From: Planctomycetota bacterium
GTDB taxonomy: Bacteria; Planctomycetota; Planctomycetia; Pirellulales; Pirellulaceae
Direction: 5' to 3'
NCBI GenBank assembly: GCA_026692905.1
Contig: JAPLNL010000117.1
Span: forward strand, 1-50,673
DNA length: 50,673 nt
Shown here: positions 9,217 through 17,175 of the stretch, piece after piece
Numbering within the stretch: the stretch's first letter is position 1
How the letters are laid out: every line of letters starts with the position of its first letter
Position numbers and translations under genes: made by a program
Notes under the pieces: generated by a model
What the model was told of the DNA's origin: nothing
The model's input: the letters and a program-made list of their open reading frames with translations, nothing else
The model's database searches: none

Positions 9217-10242
9217 TCAAAAGTGAAAGCGTTGTACGCGGTTGTTGCCGGAATCCACGACGTAGACTCGGTTCTTCGAATCCAAAGCGACCGACCAAGG
9301 TTGAATGAGTTCTCCTGGCCGACTTCCTGCAGCTCCCCAACTTGCTAACGGCTTGCCCTCGCGGTTCCATCGCTGTACCCGATGATTGCCGAATTCGCTC
9401 ACGATAACCGTGCCGTCTTTCGACAAGGTTAGCCCGTATGGTAACTGAAGCTCGCCAAGTTCCGATCCCTGGGTTCCCAAGATTGCGACCGACCGCGGTT
9501 TGTCTTCGCGCCAGTCAATCACTTGAATCCGATGGTTGCAGGAGTCGGCCACCCAAAGCAGCCCATCCTGGTCGATGGAAAGACTTTGCGGTCGACTAAA
9601 TTGAAGGGGCCCATTGCCATGTTCACCCATTCGATCGACATATTGCCCGTCGGAAGAATATTTGTGAATGCGGTCATATTCGCCGTACTCGCCACAATAG
9701 TATTCGCCGCTGGGTGTTCGGACAATGTCCGTGACAAATGCAAACTGTCCAGGATCAGGACCGTTAACCCCGCCGATCGTTTTCTTCTCGATGAGTTCCC
9801 CATCAGGCGTATAAAACAAGAATCGATAGTAATGTGTATCCGCCACCATGACACTCCCGTCCGAGTCGATACTCAACCCCGTCGGTTTGCCAGAATCACT
9901 GGCAGGAGTTCTCCAGAGGAGGACGAATTTCCCTGACTCATCGAATTTTTGGACTCGCCCCGTTTTATCTACGACATAAATCATGTCGCGAGCGTCAATG
10001 GCGATCGCTCTCGGCTTTTGAAATCGACCATCGGAAAGACCTCGCTGGCCTATCATCAAGTCCGGGGGCTCAATCGCAGCGCTTTTTTGAGTGCCTGTGC
10101 AGCCCGATTGAAAAGCGAGGCTTGGAAACGCAGCCATGGACGCTCCAAGACCAACGATTCTGCGAGCCGATCCGAGAAAATCACGTCGAGTACGAAGCGC
10201 CTTGTCGATTCCGCTTGGGCGAGAGCGTCGATCGGGAGTCAT
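9217..10242 (-). CDS. NHL-repeat beta-propeller protein with twin-arginine leader
   Basis: 341 residues from the ATG at 10242. A longer in-frame start at 10434 would overlap the divergent gene at 10395 and precede a clear leader, so it is rejected. R19-R20-D-F-L-G followed by a hydrophobic Ala/Gly-rich stretch is a Tat signal; a Cys follows at residue ~48, but the lipobox is poor. The rest is a run of six or so NHL-type blades (P.GIAID..D.IYVVD..N.RVQKFD pattern, closing with VYVVDSGNNRVQRFHF). NHL propellers are binding or scaffolding modules; some are lyases. The cofactor and ligand are unknown. It reads into the site-2 protease gene 18 bases downstream. Confidence 0.87.
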   Translation of the reverse strand: MTPDRRSRPSGIDKALRTRRDFLGSARRIVGLGASMAAFPSLAFQSGCTGTQKSAAIEPPDLMIGQRGLSDGRFQKPRAIAIDARDMIYVVDKTGRVQKFDESGKFVLLWRTPASDSGKPTGLSIDSDGSVMVADTHYYRFLFYTPDGELIEKKTIGGVNGPDPGQFAFVTDIVRTPSGEYYCGEYGEYDRIHKYSSDGQYVDRMGEHGNGPLQFSRPQSLSIDQDGLLWVADSCNHRIQVIDWREDKPRSVAILGTQGSELGELQLPYGLTLSKDGTVIVSEFGNHRVQRWNREGKPLASWGAAGSRPGELIQPWSVALDSKNRVYVVDSGNNRVQRFHF

Positions 10243-10394
10243 TTGCGACCTACCAATTGGCTGTTGGAAGAGATTTTTGGGGAATCGACCAGAGAACGCT
10301 AATGGGATATCATACCGAGATTGAGATGGAATTGCGGAAATCAGTTCCACTGATTTTAGATCCTGAACCCTAGCCAAAGTATCTGCTAAATCGC

Positions 10395-11525
10395 ATGACC
10401 AAGATTCTGGATTGGAGGAAATCGGACGATCCACGGGATATTGTTCATTTGGCGGTCCAAGCTTTGGCGGAAGGGCACGTTGTGGCGTTGCCGTCGAATT
10501 ACTCTTATCTTTTGGTGGCGAGCGGGCTGCGTCCCAAGGCTATTGAACAGCTTCGCAAAAGCAGCCAACGCTCCGGCGAAGACTCACTCGCCTTGATGGT
10601 TCGTTCTGCAGATGAAACTCTTGACTATTTCCCTGACATAAGTCCAGCTGCCAGACGACTTGCTCGAAAAGCTTGGCCCGGTCCCGTCATGCTGAGCATT
10701 CAAAACTCGCACGCATCAAGTGTACTGCGGTGCCTTGAAAATTCGGTTTGCGAAGCAATGCAGGATTCGAATCATAGAATTCAGGTCTGGCAACCCGAGC
10801 ATTTGGTCCTTGAGCATGTTTGCCGTCTTTTGTCCGGCCCATTGGTTTGTTGCCCAGCTCGTGATAAAGCGAGCGCCATCGCGGATCGGGTTGAGTCACT
10901 GCAGGATGATGACAGCGTTCTTGCTATTGATGACGGCGAAGTCATTTCGCCTGGCATTCCAACCGTTGTCTCGATCGACAGAAATGTTGGCAAAGTTGTT
11001 CGCAACGGCATCGTAAGCCAACAGGGACTTCGACAGATTTCGCAATGGACTGTTTTGTTTGTCTGTACAGGAAACACTTGCCGTTCTCCGATGGCGCAAG
11101 CCATGATGGAACGAAAGATCAAAGCCAAGTTTGGCACTTTGGCCGCCGACGGGAATTGTCCAATGGCTGCTTTGTCAGCAGGTGTATCCGCTTACGGTGG
11201 CGACAAGGCCTCGCATGGCGCCCTGGCAGCCATTCGTCAATTTGGCACAACTTTAGACGATCATCAAAGCACGCAACTCAATGCGGCCTTGGTCGAGCAA
11301 GCGGATTTGATCCTGGCGATGGGACAGCGGCATCGCCACGTTATCGTTTCGCAATGGCCTTCGCTCGCTTCCAAGGTGCATCTCATTTCTCCCGACGGTG
11401 GAGAGATTAGCGATCCGTTTGGAGGCCCACTGGAAGTTTATCAGAAGTGTGCCCAACAATTGGACCAACACACGGACTATTGGATCGATCGACTCGACAC
11501 GGAATCTTTGATTCAATGGTCTTAG
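10395..11525 (+). CDS. YrdC/Sua5-like domain fused to low-molecular-weight protein phosphatase
   Basis: 376 residues. Residues ~10-205 have the YrdC fold order (HLAVQALAEGHVVALPS, then ARKAWPGPVMLSI, then a GPLV.CPA segment and PGIPTVVSI). The usual PT.TVYGL and KxR..P signatures are replaced (PSNYSYLL; KSSQRSGED), so threonylcarbamoyl-AMP synthesis is doubtful. Residues ~215-370 form an intact LMW phosphatase: CX5R loop C224-TGNTC-R230 and the general acid D340 in ISDPFGG. These enzymes remove phosphate from Tyr or Arg. In Bacillus ywlC (sua5), ywlE (Arg phosphatase) and ywlF (rpiB) are neighbours; here the first two are fused and rpiB follows by 40 bases. Confidence 0.85.
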   Translation: MTKILDWRKSDDPRDIVHLAVQALAEGHVVALPSNYSYLLVASGLRPKAIEQLRKSSQRSGEDSLALMVRSADETLDYFPDISPAARRLARKAWPGPVMLSIQNSHASSVLRCLENSVCEAMQDSNHRIQVWQPEHLVLEHVCRLLSGPLVCCPARDKASAIADRVESLQDDDSVLAIDDGEVISPGIPTVVSIDRNVGKVVRNGIVSQQGLRQISQWTVLFVCTGNTCRSPMAQAMMERKIKAKFGTLAADGNCPMAALSAGVSAYGGDKASHGALAAIRQFGTTLDDHQSTQLNAALVEQADLILAMGQRHRHVIVSQWPSLASKVHLISPDGGEISDPFGGPLEVYQKCAQQLDQHTDYWIDRLDTESLIQWS

Positions 11526-11565
11526 GCTATTTGAATTATCCCCAACAAACTGCGGAGTATGGAGA

Positions 11566-12015
11566 ATGAGAATCGCCATTGGTAGCGACCACCGAGGATT
11601 TCAAATCAAAGGCAAGCTGATCACGCTGCTGACAGCGGATGGCCATGAAGTCGAAGACTATGGAACGCAAAGCGATCAAGCCGTCGACTACCCTGACTTT
11701 GCCGTAGTGGTCGCAAAACGCGTCGCAGACGGGCTCGTGGAACGCGGCATCCTAATCTGTGGCACGGGCTTTGGGATGGCCATTGTTGCCAACAAGTTCA
11801 AGGGTGTTCGTGCTGCCGCATGCTGCGATGAAGTCATGGCGGAAATGTGCCGCCGCCACAACGATGTTAATGTGCTGTGCTTGCCTGGCGATTTGATCGG
11901 GGACCGACCGGTTGGTGATCTCGTCCGCATCTGGTTGGCAACGGAGTTCGAAGGGGGCCGACACTCGCGACGACTCGAAAAAATCGCAGGCATCGAAAAA
12001 GCGGAACTAACCTGA
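11566..12015 (+). CDS. rpiB: Ribose-5-phosphate isomerase B
   Basis: 149 residues, the usual RpiB length. It opens with MRIAIGSDHRGF (phosphate/substrate loop), contains DYPDFA, and has the catalytic Cys at C65 in ILICGTGFGMAI, then the anion-binding KGVRAA and HNDVNVLCLPG segments. It interconverts ribose-5-phosphate and ribulose-5-phosphate in the non-oxidative pentose phosphate pathway; RpiB relatives also isomerise other sugar phosphates. It lies 40 bases after the YrdC-phosphatase fusion and directly abuts the amidohydrolase gene (TGA then GTG), so the three form one transcription unit. Confidence 0.93.
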   Translation: MRIAIGSDHRGFQIKGKLITLLTADGHEVEDYGTQSDQAVDYPDFAVVVAKRVADGLVERGILICGTGFGMAIVANKFKGVRAAACCDEVMAEMCRRHNDVNVLCLPGDLIGDRPVGDLVRIWLATEFEGGRHSRRLEKIAGIEKAELT

Positions 12016-12870
12016 GTGGATTCGAATCCTTCAAATCGTATCGATAGCCATCACCATTTTTGGGAATACTCTGCCGAGCAATACCCCTGGATATCCGAAC
12101 CGATGAGTGTTTTGCGGCGGGACTTTCTCCCGACGCATTTGCTCGCGGAAGCGAATGCAAACCAAGTTGGCGGAGTGATTTCGGTCCAAGCGAGGCAAAT
12201 CGAAGAAGAGACAAGCTGGTTGCTTTCCATGGCATCAAGCCACGATTGGATCAGGGGTGTTGTCGGTTGGTTGCCTCTGCAGAGCCCAGATATTCGAGAG
12301 ACAATGGTTCCTTATCGCGATGCCGCCAAGCTTTGCGGATTGCGGCACGTGGTTCAAGACGAACAAGATGACGGTTTTTTGGATCGGCCTGAGTTCAACA
12401 ATGGCGTGCGGTCGATGCTGGAGTTTGGATGGACTTATGATCTGCTGATTTATGCGAGGCAGTTGCCGTTTGCTATTCCGTTTGTGGATCGTCATCCAGA
12501 TCAAGTATTCGTTTTGGATCACATCGCCAAGCCGACGATCCGATCGGGACATCACGCTGACCAATGGGACCGCGATTTGAGAGAGTTGGCCAAACGTTCG
12601 AATGTCTTTTGCAAGTTTTCCGGTGTGGTTACAGAAGTGCGTGACCAGGAGTGGACGTCATCTCAGATCGAACCGTATTGGAATACGGCCCTCGAAGCCT
12701 TTGGTCCCAGCAGGCTTATGTTTGGTACGGATTGGCCCGTGTGTCTTTTGAAAGCAAGCTACACGCAGTGGGTCAATGCAGTCGATGCATTCGCATCCAA
12801 GTTGAGCGCCAGCGAACAAAATCAATTCTGGTTTGAGAATGCGGTTCGAGCATACAATCTAAGCTATTAA
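12016..12870 (+). CDS. Amidohydrolase-2 family hydrolase (sugar-lactonase-like)
   Basis: 284 residues with a GTG start immediately after the rpiB stop (TGA-GTG), indicating translational coupling. An amidohydrolase-2 TIM barrel: RIDSHHHFWEY at residues 8-18 with the HxH metal pair, VSVQAR-type strand two, VLDHIAKP around residue 175 and MFGTDWPVC near residue 240 carrying the conserved Asp. This is the subgroup of L-fuconolactonase and L-rhamnonolactonase, which open sugar lactones. With rpiB upstream, sugar catabolism is a reasonable but unproven context. The substrate cannot be fixed from sequence. Confidence 0.85.
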   Translation: MDSNPSNRIDSHHHFWEYSAEQYPWISEPMSVLRRDFLPTHLLAEANANQVGGVISVQARQIEEETSWLLSMASSHDWIRGVVGWLPLQSPDIRETMVPYRDAAKLCGLRHVVQDEQDDGFLDRPEFNNGVRSMLEFGWTYDLLIYARQLPFAIPFVDRHPDQVFVLDHIAKPTIRSGHHADQWDRDLRELAKRSNVFCKFSGVVTEVRDQEWTSSQIEPYWNTALEAFGPSRLMFGTDWPVCLLKASYTQWVNAVDAFASKLSASEQNQFWFENAVRAYNLSY

Positions 12871-12900
12871 GGCGAGCGGCAGGGGAAAACATACCACGAC

Positions 12901-12958
12901 TCGTAGCTGGATTCGTAAGAATTCAGCTGGTTCTGAATTCTCACGAATTCAGCTACGA
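12901..12958. repeat. 26-bp inverted repeat (long hairpin)
   Basis: Arms 12901-12926 and 12933-12958 pair with two mismatches around a CTGGTT loop. The arm begins TCGTAGCTG and ends GAATTCAG. It follows the amidohydrolase gene but has no T-run, so it is a REP-like repeat rather than an intrinsic terminator. It belongs to the same architectural class (arm beginning TAGC, ending in an A/T-rich half) as the hairpin at 15062-15121 but differs in sequence. Confidence 0.8.
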
Positions 12959-13037
12959 CTGTTTTGAGATGTCGCACTTGATTCTCCTGGCACGGACCAC
13001 TATGATTAATTATGAAAGGGCTGTAAGGTTGCACACA

Positions 13038-13430
13038 ATGATTCGACTCATTTTGATCATCGTCATTTCGATGCCGCAAGGTTGGTGTTGCTTCGTTCGC
13101 GTTAGTGATTGCTTTTCCGATTCCAAAACAGCTTTAGCTACCCAAAAGTCACCAAGTTGTGCTTGTTGCAAACGCGTCCCTCCAAGTGTTTGCGAACCGC
13201 AGTCCAACGAAGTGCAACGCGAAGAGTCTCCCCGTTCGTGCGAATGTGGTTGCCGTTGCGAAATTGGAATACCATCGACTCGCCCCAATGTTGTCATGGA
13301 CACATTGGACGCTGGATGGATTGAAACTTTTCAAATCGAACATCTTAGCCATTCAATTCCCACAACCGTAGCGATTTGTTACCGAGAGAGAGTACCGCTG
13401 CAAATTCTCCATTGTAGTTGGCAATGTTGA
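13038..13430 (+). CDS. Small secreted Cys-rich protein
   Basis: 130 residues from the ATG at 13038, chosen because a signal-peptide-like stretch (MIRLILIIVISMPQGW) starts there; in-frame ATGs at 12969 and 13002 are alternatives. It holds 14 Cys, including the clusters SCACCK (mid-protein) and SCECGCRCE. I recognise no family. The clusters suggest metal binding or disulfides. The next gene, 67 bases downstream on the same strand, is even richer in Cys, so the two may share one expression unit and one function in metal handling outside the cytoplasm. Confidence 0.55.
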   Translation: MIRLILIIVISMPQGWCCFVRVSDCFSDSKTALATQKSPSCACCKRVPPSVCEPQSNEVQREESPRSCECGCRCEIGIPSTRPNVVMDTLDAGWIETFQIEHLSHSIPTTVAICYRERVPLQILHCSWQC

Positions 13431-13497
13431 TTGACTCAGATTCCCAACAAGAACGAATTTGACTCTAAAATACTTATGTTTCTCAAGGAGATTTTCT

Positions 13498-13875
13498 ATG
13501 TTTTCAAAGATTGCTTTAGTGGGTGTATTGGGACTTGCTGCCTTGGTGACCAGCGCAACGGCTTACATGGGCATGAGCCCAAAAGGCTCTTGCTGCCAAA
13601 AGTCTGCGATGGTTGCAGCGACAGGTTCATGCTGTGCAGGTCAGGCTAGCTGTTGCTTGGAAGACTTAACGTCGGTAGCGACCGCCAAGTCGCCATGCGA
13701 GTGCGCAAAGTGCGATTGCGGCAATTGTCTTCCTGAAGACTGCTGCTGCAACAATGGCACGTGCTGTGCAGATGGCAAATGCTGCGAAGGTGGAGCTTGC
13801 TGCAGCGACTCTGCCGCAAAGCTTGTAAGCACGACCGAAGAGGCTTGTGCAAGCGGCTGCTGCGCCAAGAAGTAA
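13498..13875 (+). CDS. Secreted metallothionein-like Cys-rich protein
   Basis: 125 residues. The ATG at 13498 is preceded by AAGGAG (13486-13491), one of the few good Shine-Dalgarno sites in the window. Residues 1-22 are a signal peptide (FSKIALVGVLGLAALVTSATA). The mature part carries 23 Cys in about 100 residues, mostly as CC pairs and CxC units (CECAKCDCGNC, then CCC, and CC pairs spaced by GT, ADGK and EGGA). That spacing is typical of thiolate metal clusters, but the order matches no named metallothionein family, and metallothioneins are normally cytosolic. A strong terminator follows 51 bases after the stop. Confidence 0.75.
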   Translation: MFSKIALVGVLGLAALVTSATAYMGMSPKGSCCQKSAMVAATGSCCAGQASCCLEDLTSVATAKSPCECAKCDCGNCLPEDCCCNNGTCCADGKCCEGGACCSDSAAKLVSTTEEACASGCCAKK

Positions 13876-13926
13876 GACTAAACGGACAGCCGGCGCCTGG
13901 GTAAATATCTCGGACTGACTTTTGGG

Positions 13927-13965
13927 GAGGGTATATCGACTTATCGATATACCCTCTCTTTTTTT
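13927..13965 (+). terminator. Intrinsic terminator after the Cys-rich gene
   Basis: A perfect 13-bp stem (13927-13939 with 13944-13956) around a CTTA loop is followed by TCTTTTTTT. This is the clearest rho-independent terminator in the window and closes the Cys-rich pair. Confidence 0.9.
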
Positions 13966-14227
13966 GGGGGGGCTTGTAGGGGAGTGGATGCGGAAAACGA
14001 CTGTTTCGGTTGTTTTTAGCCGCGAACCGTTACGTCCGATGGGACAAGCCCATCCGGGCGTTCCCAATTCGAGACGGATGTTATGCACCAATTCCGGAAG
14101 TGGAACCCACTCTCTCCCACCGAGGCAATTTTGATTTCCGTTATGATGGCTAGTATCGCGGCTTCGGCCATTACGAAAACGCTTAGTCCTCCACTTCCAA
14201 AAGAATGAATCAAAGTCGAAGGCCTAT

Positions 14228-15010
14228 ATGAAACTTGTCGAACTGAGTTCACCCAAAATTGGAGCCATTTCCAGGTCCACTCCCGTTATCATTCCCATCG
14301 CCGCCATCGAACAGCATGGTGACCACTTGCCGGTGTGGACAGACAGTCTTTTGCTCGGCGAAATTGTCGAACGTGTCGAGAAAACACTGGGCAAGCAAAT
14401 CCTGGTCGCACCGTTGATGTGGCTTGGCAACTCGGATCACCATCTTGATTTCTTTGGAACTCTATCTGCGTCAAGTCGTACTTACCTCGACATGCTCAAC
14501 GACATGGTTGAGAATTTTCTGTCGTATGGATTCAAGAGGATCGTGTTGCTCAATGGTCATGGAGGAAATGATATTCCGGCCAAACAAGCCTTATTTGAAG
14601 TACGGCAACGCAATCGCGTGCGCAAGGACCTGCTGTTGCTGATGGCGACTTATTGGGGGCTCGACTCAAAACCCTGGGATATCGATCCGACCATTGAACA
14701 ACGAGAAATGGGGCATGCATGCGAGTGGGAAACCTCCATGGTTATGTCGTTACGTCCCGAACTCGTTGGCGATTTCAAAAATGCGCCGGTCATCGAGCCC
14801 GGAAATTCCTTTCGACCAGCTAGTCGAGCTTGGACCACAAAAGACCGGAGTAGTGTAGGCCATATCGGGTGGCCGCACTTGGCTAGCAAAGAAAAAGGTG
14901 AAGTCTTGCTGCAAGCCTTTTCGTCTGACGTGGTGAGTTGGCTGAGAGAAGTGATCGAATGGGATGGGAGTTCATGGGAAGGGACAAAGCAATTCGGTTT
15001 CCCGACATAA
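14228..15010 (+). CDS. Creatininase family protein
   Basis: 260 residues. The family's metal-binding motifs are present: EQHGDHLPVWTDSLL (residues 29-43), SDHHLDFFGT, LLNGHGGND near residue 110 and the Glu in GHACEWETSM near 165. Members include creatinine amidohydrolase and mycofactocin protein MftE, and a riboflavin-pathway FAPy deformylase; the substrate of this one is unknown. It is a single gene between two repeat-rich gaps, with no mycofactocin genes nearby. All metal ligands appear retained, so it should be an active amidohydrolase. Confidence 0.88.
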   Translation: MKLVELSSPKIGAISRSTPVIIPIAAIEQHGDHLPVWTDSLLLGEIVERVEKTLGKQILVAPLMWLGNSDHHLDFFGTLSASSRTYLDMLNDMVENFLSYGFKRIVLLNGHGGNDIPAKQALFEVRQRNRVRKDLLLLMATYWGLDSKPWDIDPTIEQREMGHACEWETSMVMSLRPELVGDFKNAPVIEPGNSFRPASRAWTTKDRSSVGHIGWPHLASKEKGEVLLQAFSSDVVSWLREVIEWDGSSWEGTKQFGFPT

Positions 15011-15061
15011 GCCCAAAGGGCGCAGAATGAAGCCATTCCTCGTAGAGGAAGTTGTAAAACT

Positions 15062-15121
15062 TAGCACGACGCGCAAGCTAGTGAATTTGCCATCCAATTC
15101 ACTAGCTTGCGCGTCGTGCTA
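15062..15121. repeat. 26-bp perfect inverted repeat with 8-base loop
   Basis: Arms 15062-15087 and 15096-15121 are perfect complements around TGCCATCC. The outer end reads TAGCACGACGCGCAAGC. Sixteen bases of the right arm recur exactly at 125-140. There is no T-run. Such long perfect hairpins in gaps are typical of REP/RAYT-type repeats; no RAYT transposase gene is in this window. Confidence 0.9.
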
Positions 15122-15360
15122 GGTATCGCGGGCCACGACACTCACCTAAGTCCGGTTTCAGCGCGGTAATTTGGTCAAAATAGGTCAGCACCGCCAATCG
15201 AATCACTTTCGCAACCGCTAGCGGTTGCCTGGACTCTTGGAAAGCGACTATAGGCGGCGCATTCGAGAAGAATTTTCTCGACTGGCGCACGGTCATGGTG
15301 GAAAATACAAGTACTTGAAAGTGTTTGGGGACAAGACTTTCGGATGCATCGCCTAAACGC

Positions 15361-15386
15361 CCGAAACTCTTGACGAGTTTCGCTAC
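15361..15386. repeat. Copy of the 26-base hairpin repeat
   Basis: Identical over 26 bases to 172-197. It forms an 8-bp stem (CGAAACTC / GAGTTTCG) with a TTGAC loop. It abuts the stop codon of the minus-strand gene at 15394. Confidence 0.85.
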
Positions 15387-15393
15387 CAAGGTC

Positions 15394-17175
15394 CTACGGG
15401 TTGGCAACTAACTCCACCTTCCCCTGAATCCCCTGTTCGTTTTGAACCGCAGAGTGAGTTAGAACCCCGAAGACCGATTGCACTTGGTTCCACTTCGGAA
15501 CATCGGCTGACGTAATTCCAGGGACAAGAACGTTTGTCAAACAAAAAGAAGGAAGATCCACAGAGCTAAATTCTTTGTGTGCCGGCTCTGGAAGCCTGGT
15601 CCAACTTCGTTCTAGCCATGATCCTAAATACATTCCCTGCTGCAACGCAAACGAAGGCAGCTTGTTCTTCTGGAGATAATCTTTCCAGAGCGCAGGCTGA
15701 CCTGGTTTAGCTACCGTACCGCCCGTGCCAGCCAGAATCCCTTTAAGCCAAGCGGTATCGGTGGAAAGATAAATATAAGTGTTATCGATTGCAGCTATTG
15801 ATATCGCCTGAGTCTCTCCTTTGGAAACCGCAACGAAAAGCGAATCGTCGTTGACGGTGCTCCAAACGCGGTAGGGTCCTATCTGTTCCGTCTTGATGTC
15901 CTTGTCGTTTTCGAAAAGCTTGTTGACGAGCGTGGTCGACTTTTTGGCATCCTGAAGCAAACAAGCCCAAACCTGTTTATGCTGCAGCTGGTTCGCATTC
16001 TTCTTGTCCGGACCGGTAACACCAAACTGGAACATCAGAGGGCCCGACGGATAGATGAGCTCCTTGCGAACATCGACTTTGGGGCCTTCCGGATCCGTCA
16101 AAAGACTATCCACTATGTCGCCAAAATTGCCTGGCGTGTCCTCATCGATCATTTGATCTACTGCGTGGGTCACTCCTTGGAACCAAGGCTTCATATCTAG
16201 GTACGATATGGATACTTGATCCATGGCTTCGTTGAAGATCTTAGGCGGCTCGACGAGTGGACCAGATTTAAAACTGAACATGGCCAGCCCCTTGGCCAGC
16301 GGTGCGGCCATTTGTAGCGTATAGCTCAATCGCCACGCATTATCCGTCGTGGAAGGAGGTTGAAGGGTGCCGCTCACTGCGCCAAGTCCCTCGAGCCCAA
16401 ACAGTTTTGTTGACTTAAAGAGCTTGGGATCGCGTTTGGCGTAGCCGCTCAAGATCGCCCAGGGGGATGCCCAAAAACGTGTTTCACCCACCCCCCAGTT
16501 TCCGGTCGCAAAAACTTGCTGCGCTGGCCCCTTGGCCAAGCCCTGCATATTCTTTAATTTAGGCGAACTGAGCCATGTCTGGACAGCTTTGGTCGAGGAC
16601 GAAATACAAATCCATTGCGGACCAATCGCGATGCAAGCTGCCTCGGATTTCCCAGCTGGTGGCAACGAATAAAACTTCGTCGTAGCGCTCAATGCAACAC
16701 TTTGGAAACGATTCGCACCTCCTAGATTGGTCATCCATTGCTGAACAAAGGGATGCTTTTCGGCCTTCGGACCAATCTTTGCCAAAAAGACAACTGCGGT
16801 TTCCCCGTTGCTATCGAGAAAAGCGGCGACGGCCCCCGCTTGGTCAATCGATCCAGCGTCTTTCCAATCGAGCGACAGCCAGGATCGAGGATTGAGAATC
16901 GACCCTACGTTTGCAGCCTTTTGTTTGGCGATTACGTTTTTCCAAATTGGACCATTAAACTGCTTTCCGATGTCCGACTTCTCGAGCATCGAATAACTTG
17001 CCTGCACATTTTGCGACGCGACGACAAGCTGCGTGGACTCAGGCAGCACCTCGGCTAAACTCGCTTGTCCAAGGAAATCTTGAGCACAGACAAGCCCACT
17101 GGCAAAGCAAATACTCGTGAGCGACAAGCAATAGCGAAAGAGGTTCATAGTTTGTGAGAAGTTGTGGTTATTCAT
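15394..17175 (-). CDS. Secreted hypothetical protein coupled to an FtsX-type ABC permease
   Basis: 593 residues of unrecognised family. The start at 17175 overlaps the stop of the upstream permease gene (ATGAATAA, 8 bases), which supports it; an internal Met (nt 17148) also precedes the signal peptide (LFRYCLSLTSICFASGLVCAQ). After cleavage the chain is soluble, with recurring VASQNVQ.., VVFLAKIG.. and ICISSSTKAVQTWL segments, suggesting repeated alpha/beta units, as in planctomycete secreted proteins of unknown role. The coupling implies work with the ABC system at 17168-20393, perhaps as its periplasmic partner; that is inference. Confidence 0.7.
   Translation of the reverse strand: MNNHNFSQTMNLFRYCLSLTSICFASGLVCAQDFLGQASLAEVLPESTQLVVASQNVQASYSMLEKSDIGKQFNGPIWKNVIAKQKAANVGSILNPRSWLSLDWKDAGSIDQAGAVAAFLDSNGETAVVFLAKIGPKAEKHPFVQQWMTNLGGANRFQSVALSATTKFYSLPPAGKSEAACIAIGPQWICISSSTKAVQTWLSSPKLKNMQGLAKGPAQQVFATGNWGVGETRFWASPWAILSGYAKRDPKLFKSTKLFGLEGLGAVSGTLQPPSTTDNAWRLSYTLQMAAPLAKGLAMFSFKSGPLVEPPKIFNEAMDQVSISYLDMKPWFQGVTHAVDQMIDEDTPGNFGDIVDSLLTDPEGPKVDVRKELIYPSGPLMFQFGVTGPDKKNANQLQHKQVWACLLQDAKKSTTLVNKLFENDKDIKTEQIGPYRVWSTVNDDSLFVAVSKGETQAISIAAIDNTYIYLSTDTAWLKGILAGTGGTVAKPGQPALWKDYLQKNKLPSFALQQGMYLGSWLERSWTRLPEPAHKEFSSVDLPSFCLTNVLVPGITSADVPKWNQVQSVFGVLTHSAVQNEQGIQGKVELVANP

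Larger units (their letters stand above)
15011..15393. other. Repeat-rich intergenic region between convergent genes
   Basis: 383 bases with no gene. Besides the hairpin at 15062-15121 it holds an 18-base perfect palindrome at 15211-15228 (GCAACCGCT / AGCGGTTGC), a 7-bp stem-loop at 15263-15281 (TCGAGAA / TTCTCGA), and the 26-base repeat 15361-15386 that matches 172-197. The gap separates convergent genes, where some of these hairpins may help end transcription. Confidence 0.7.

Noticed and set aside
10243-10434. Longer start for the NHL-repeat gene
   Set aside because: It would overlap the divergent fusion gene and bury the twin-arginine leader 80 residues inside the protein.
15062-15121. 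Intrinsic terminator of the creatininase gene
   Set aside because: The stem is far too long, lacks a T-run, and its arm recurs elsewhere in the window, so it is a dispersed repeat.
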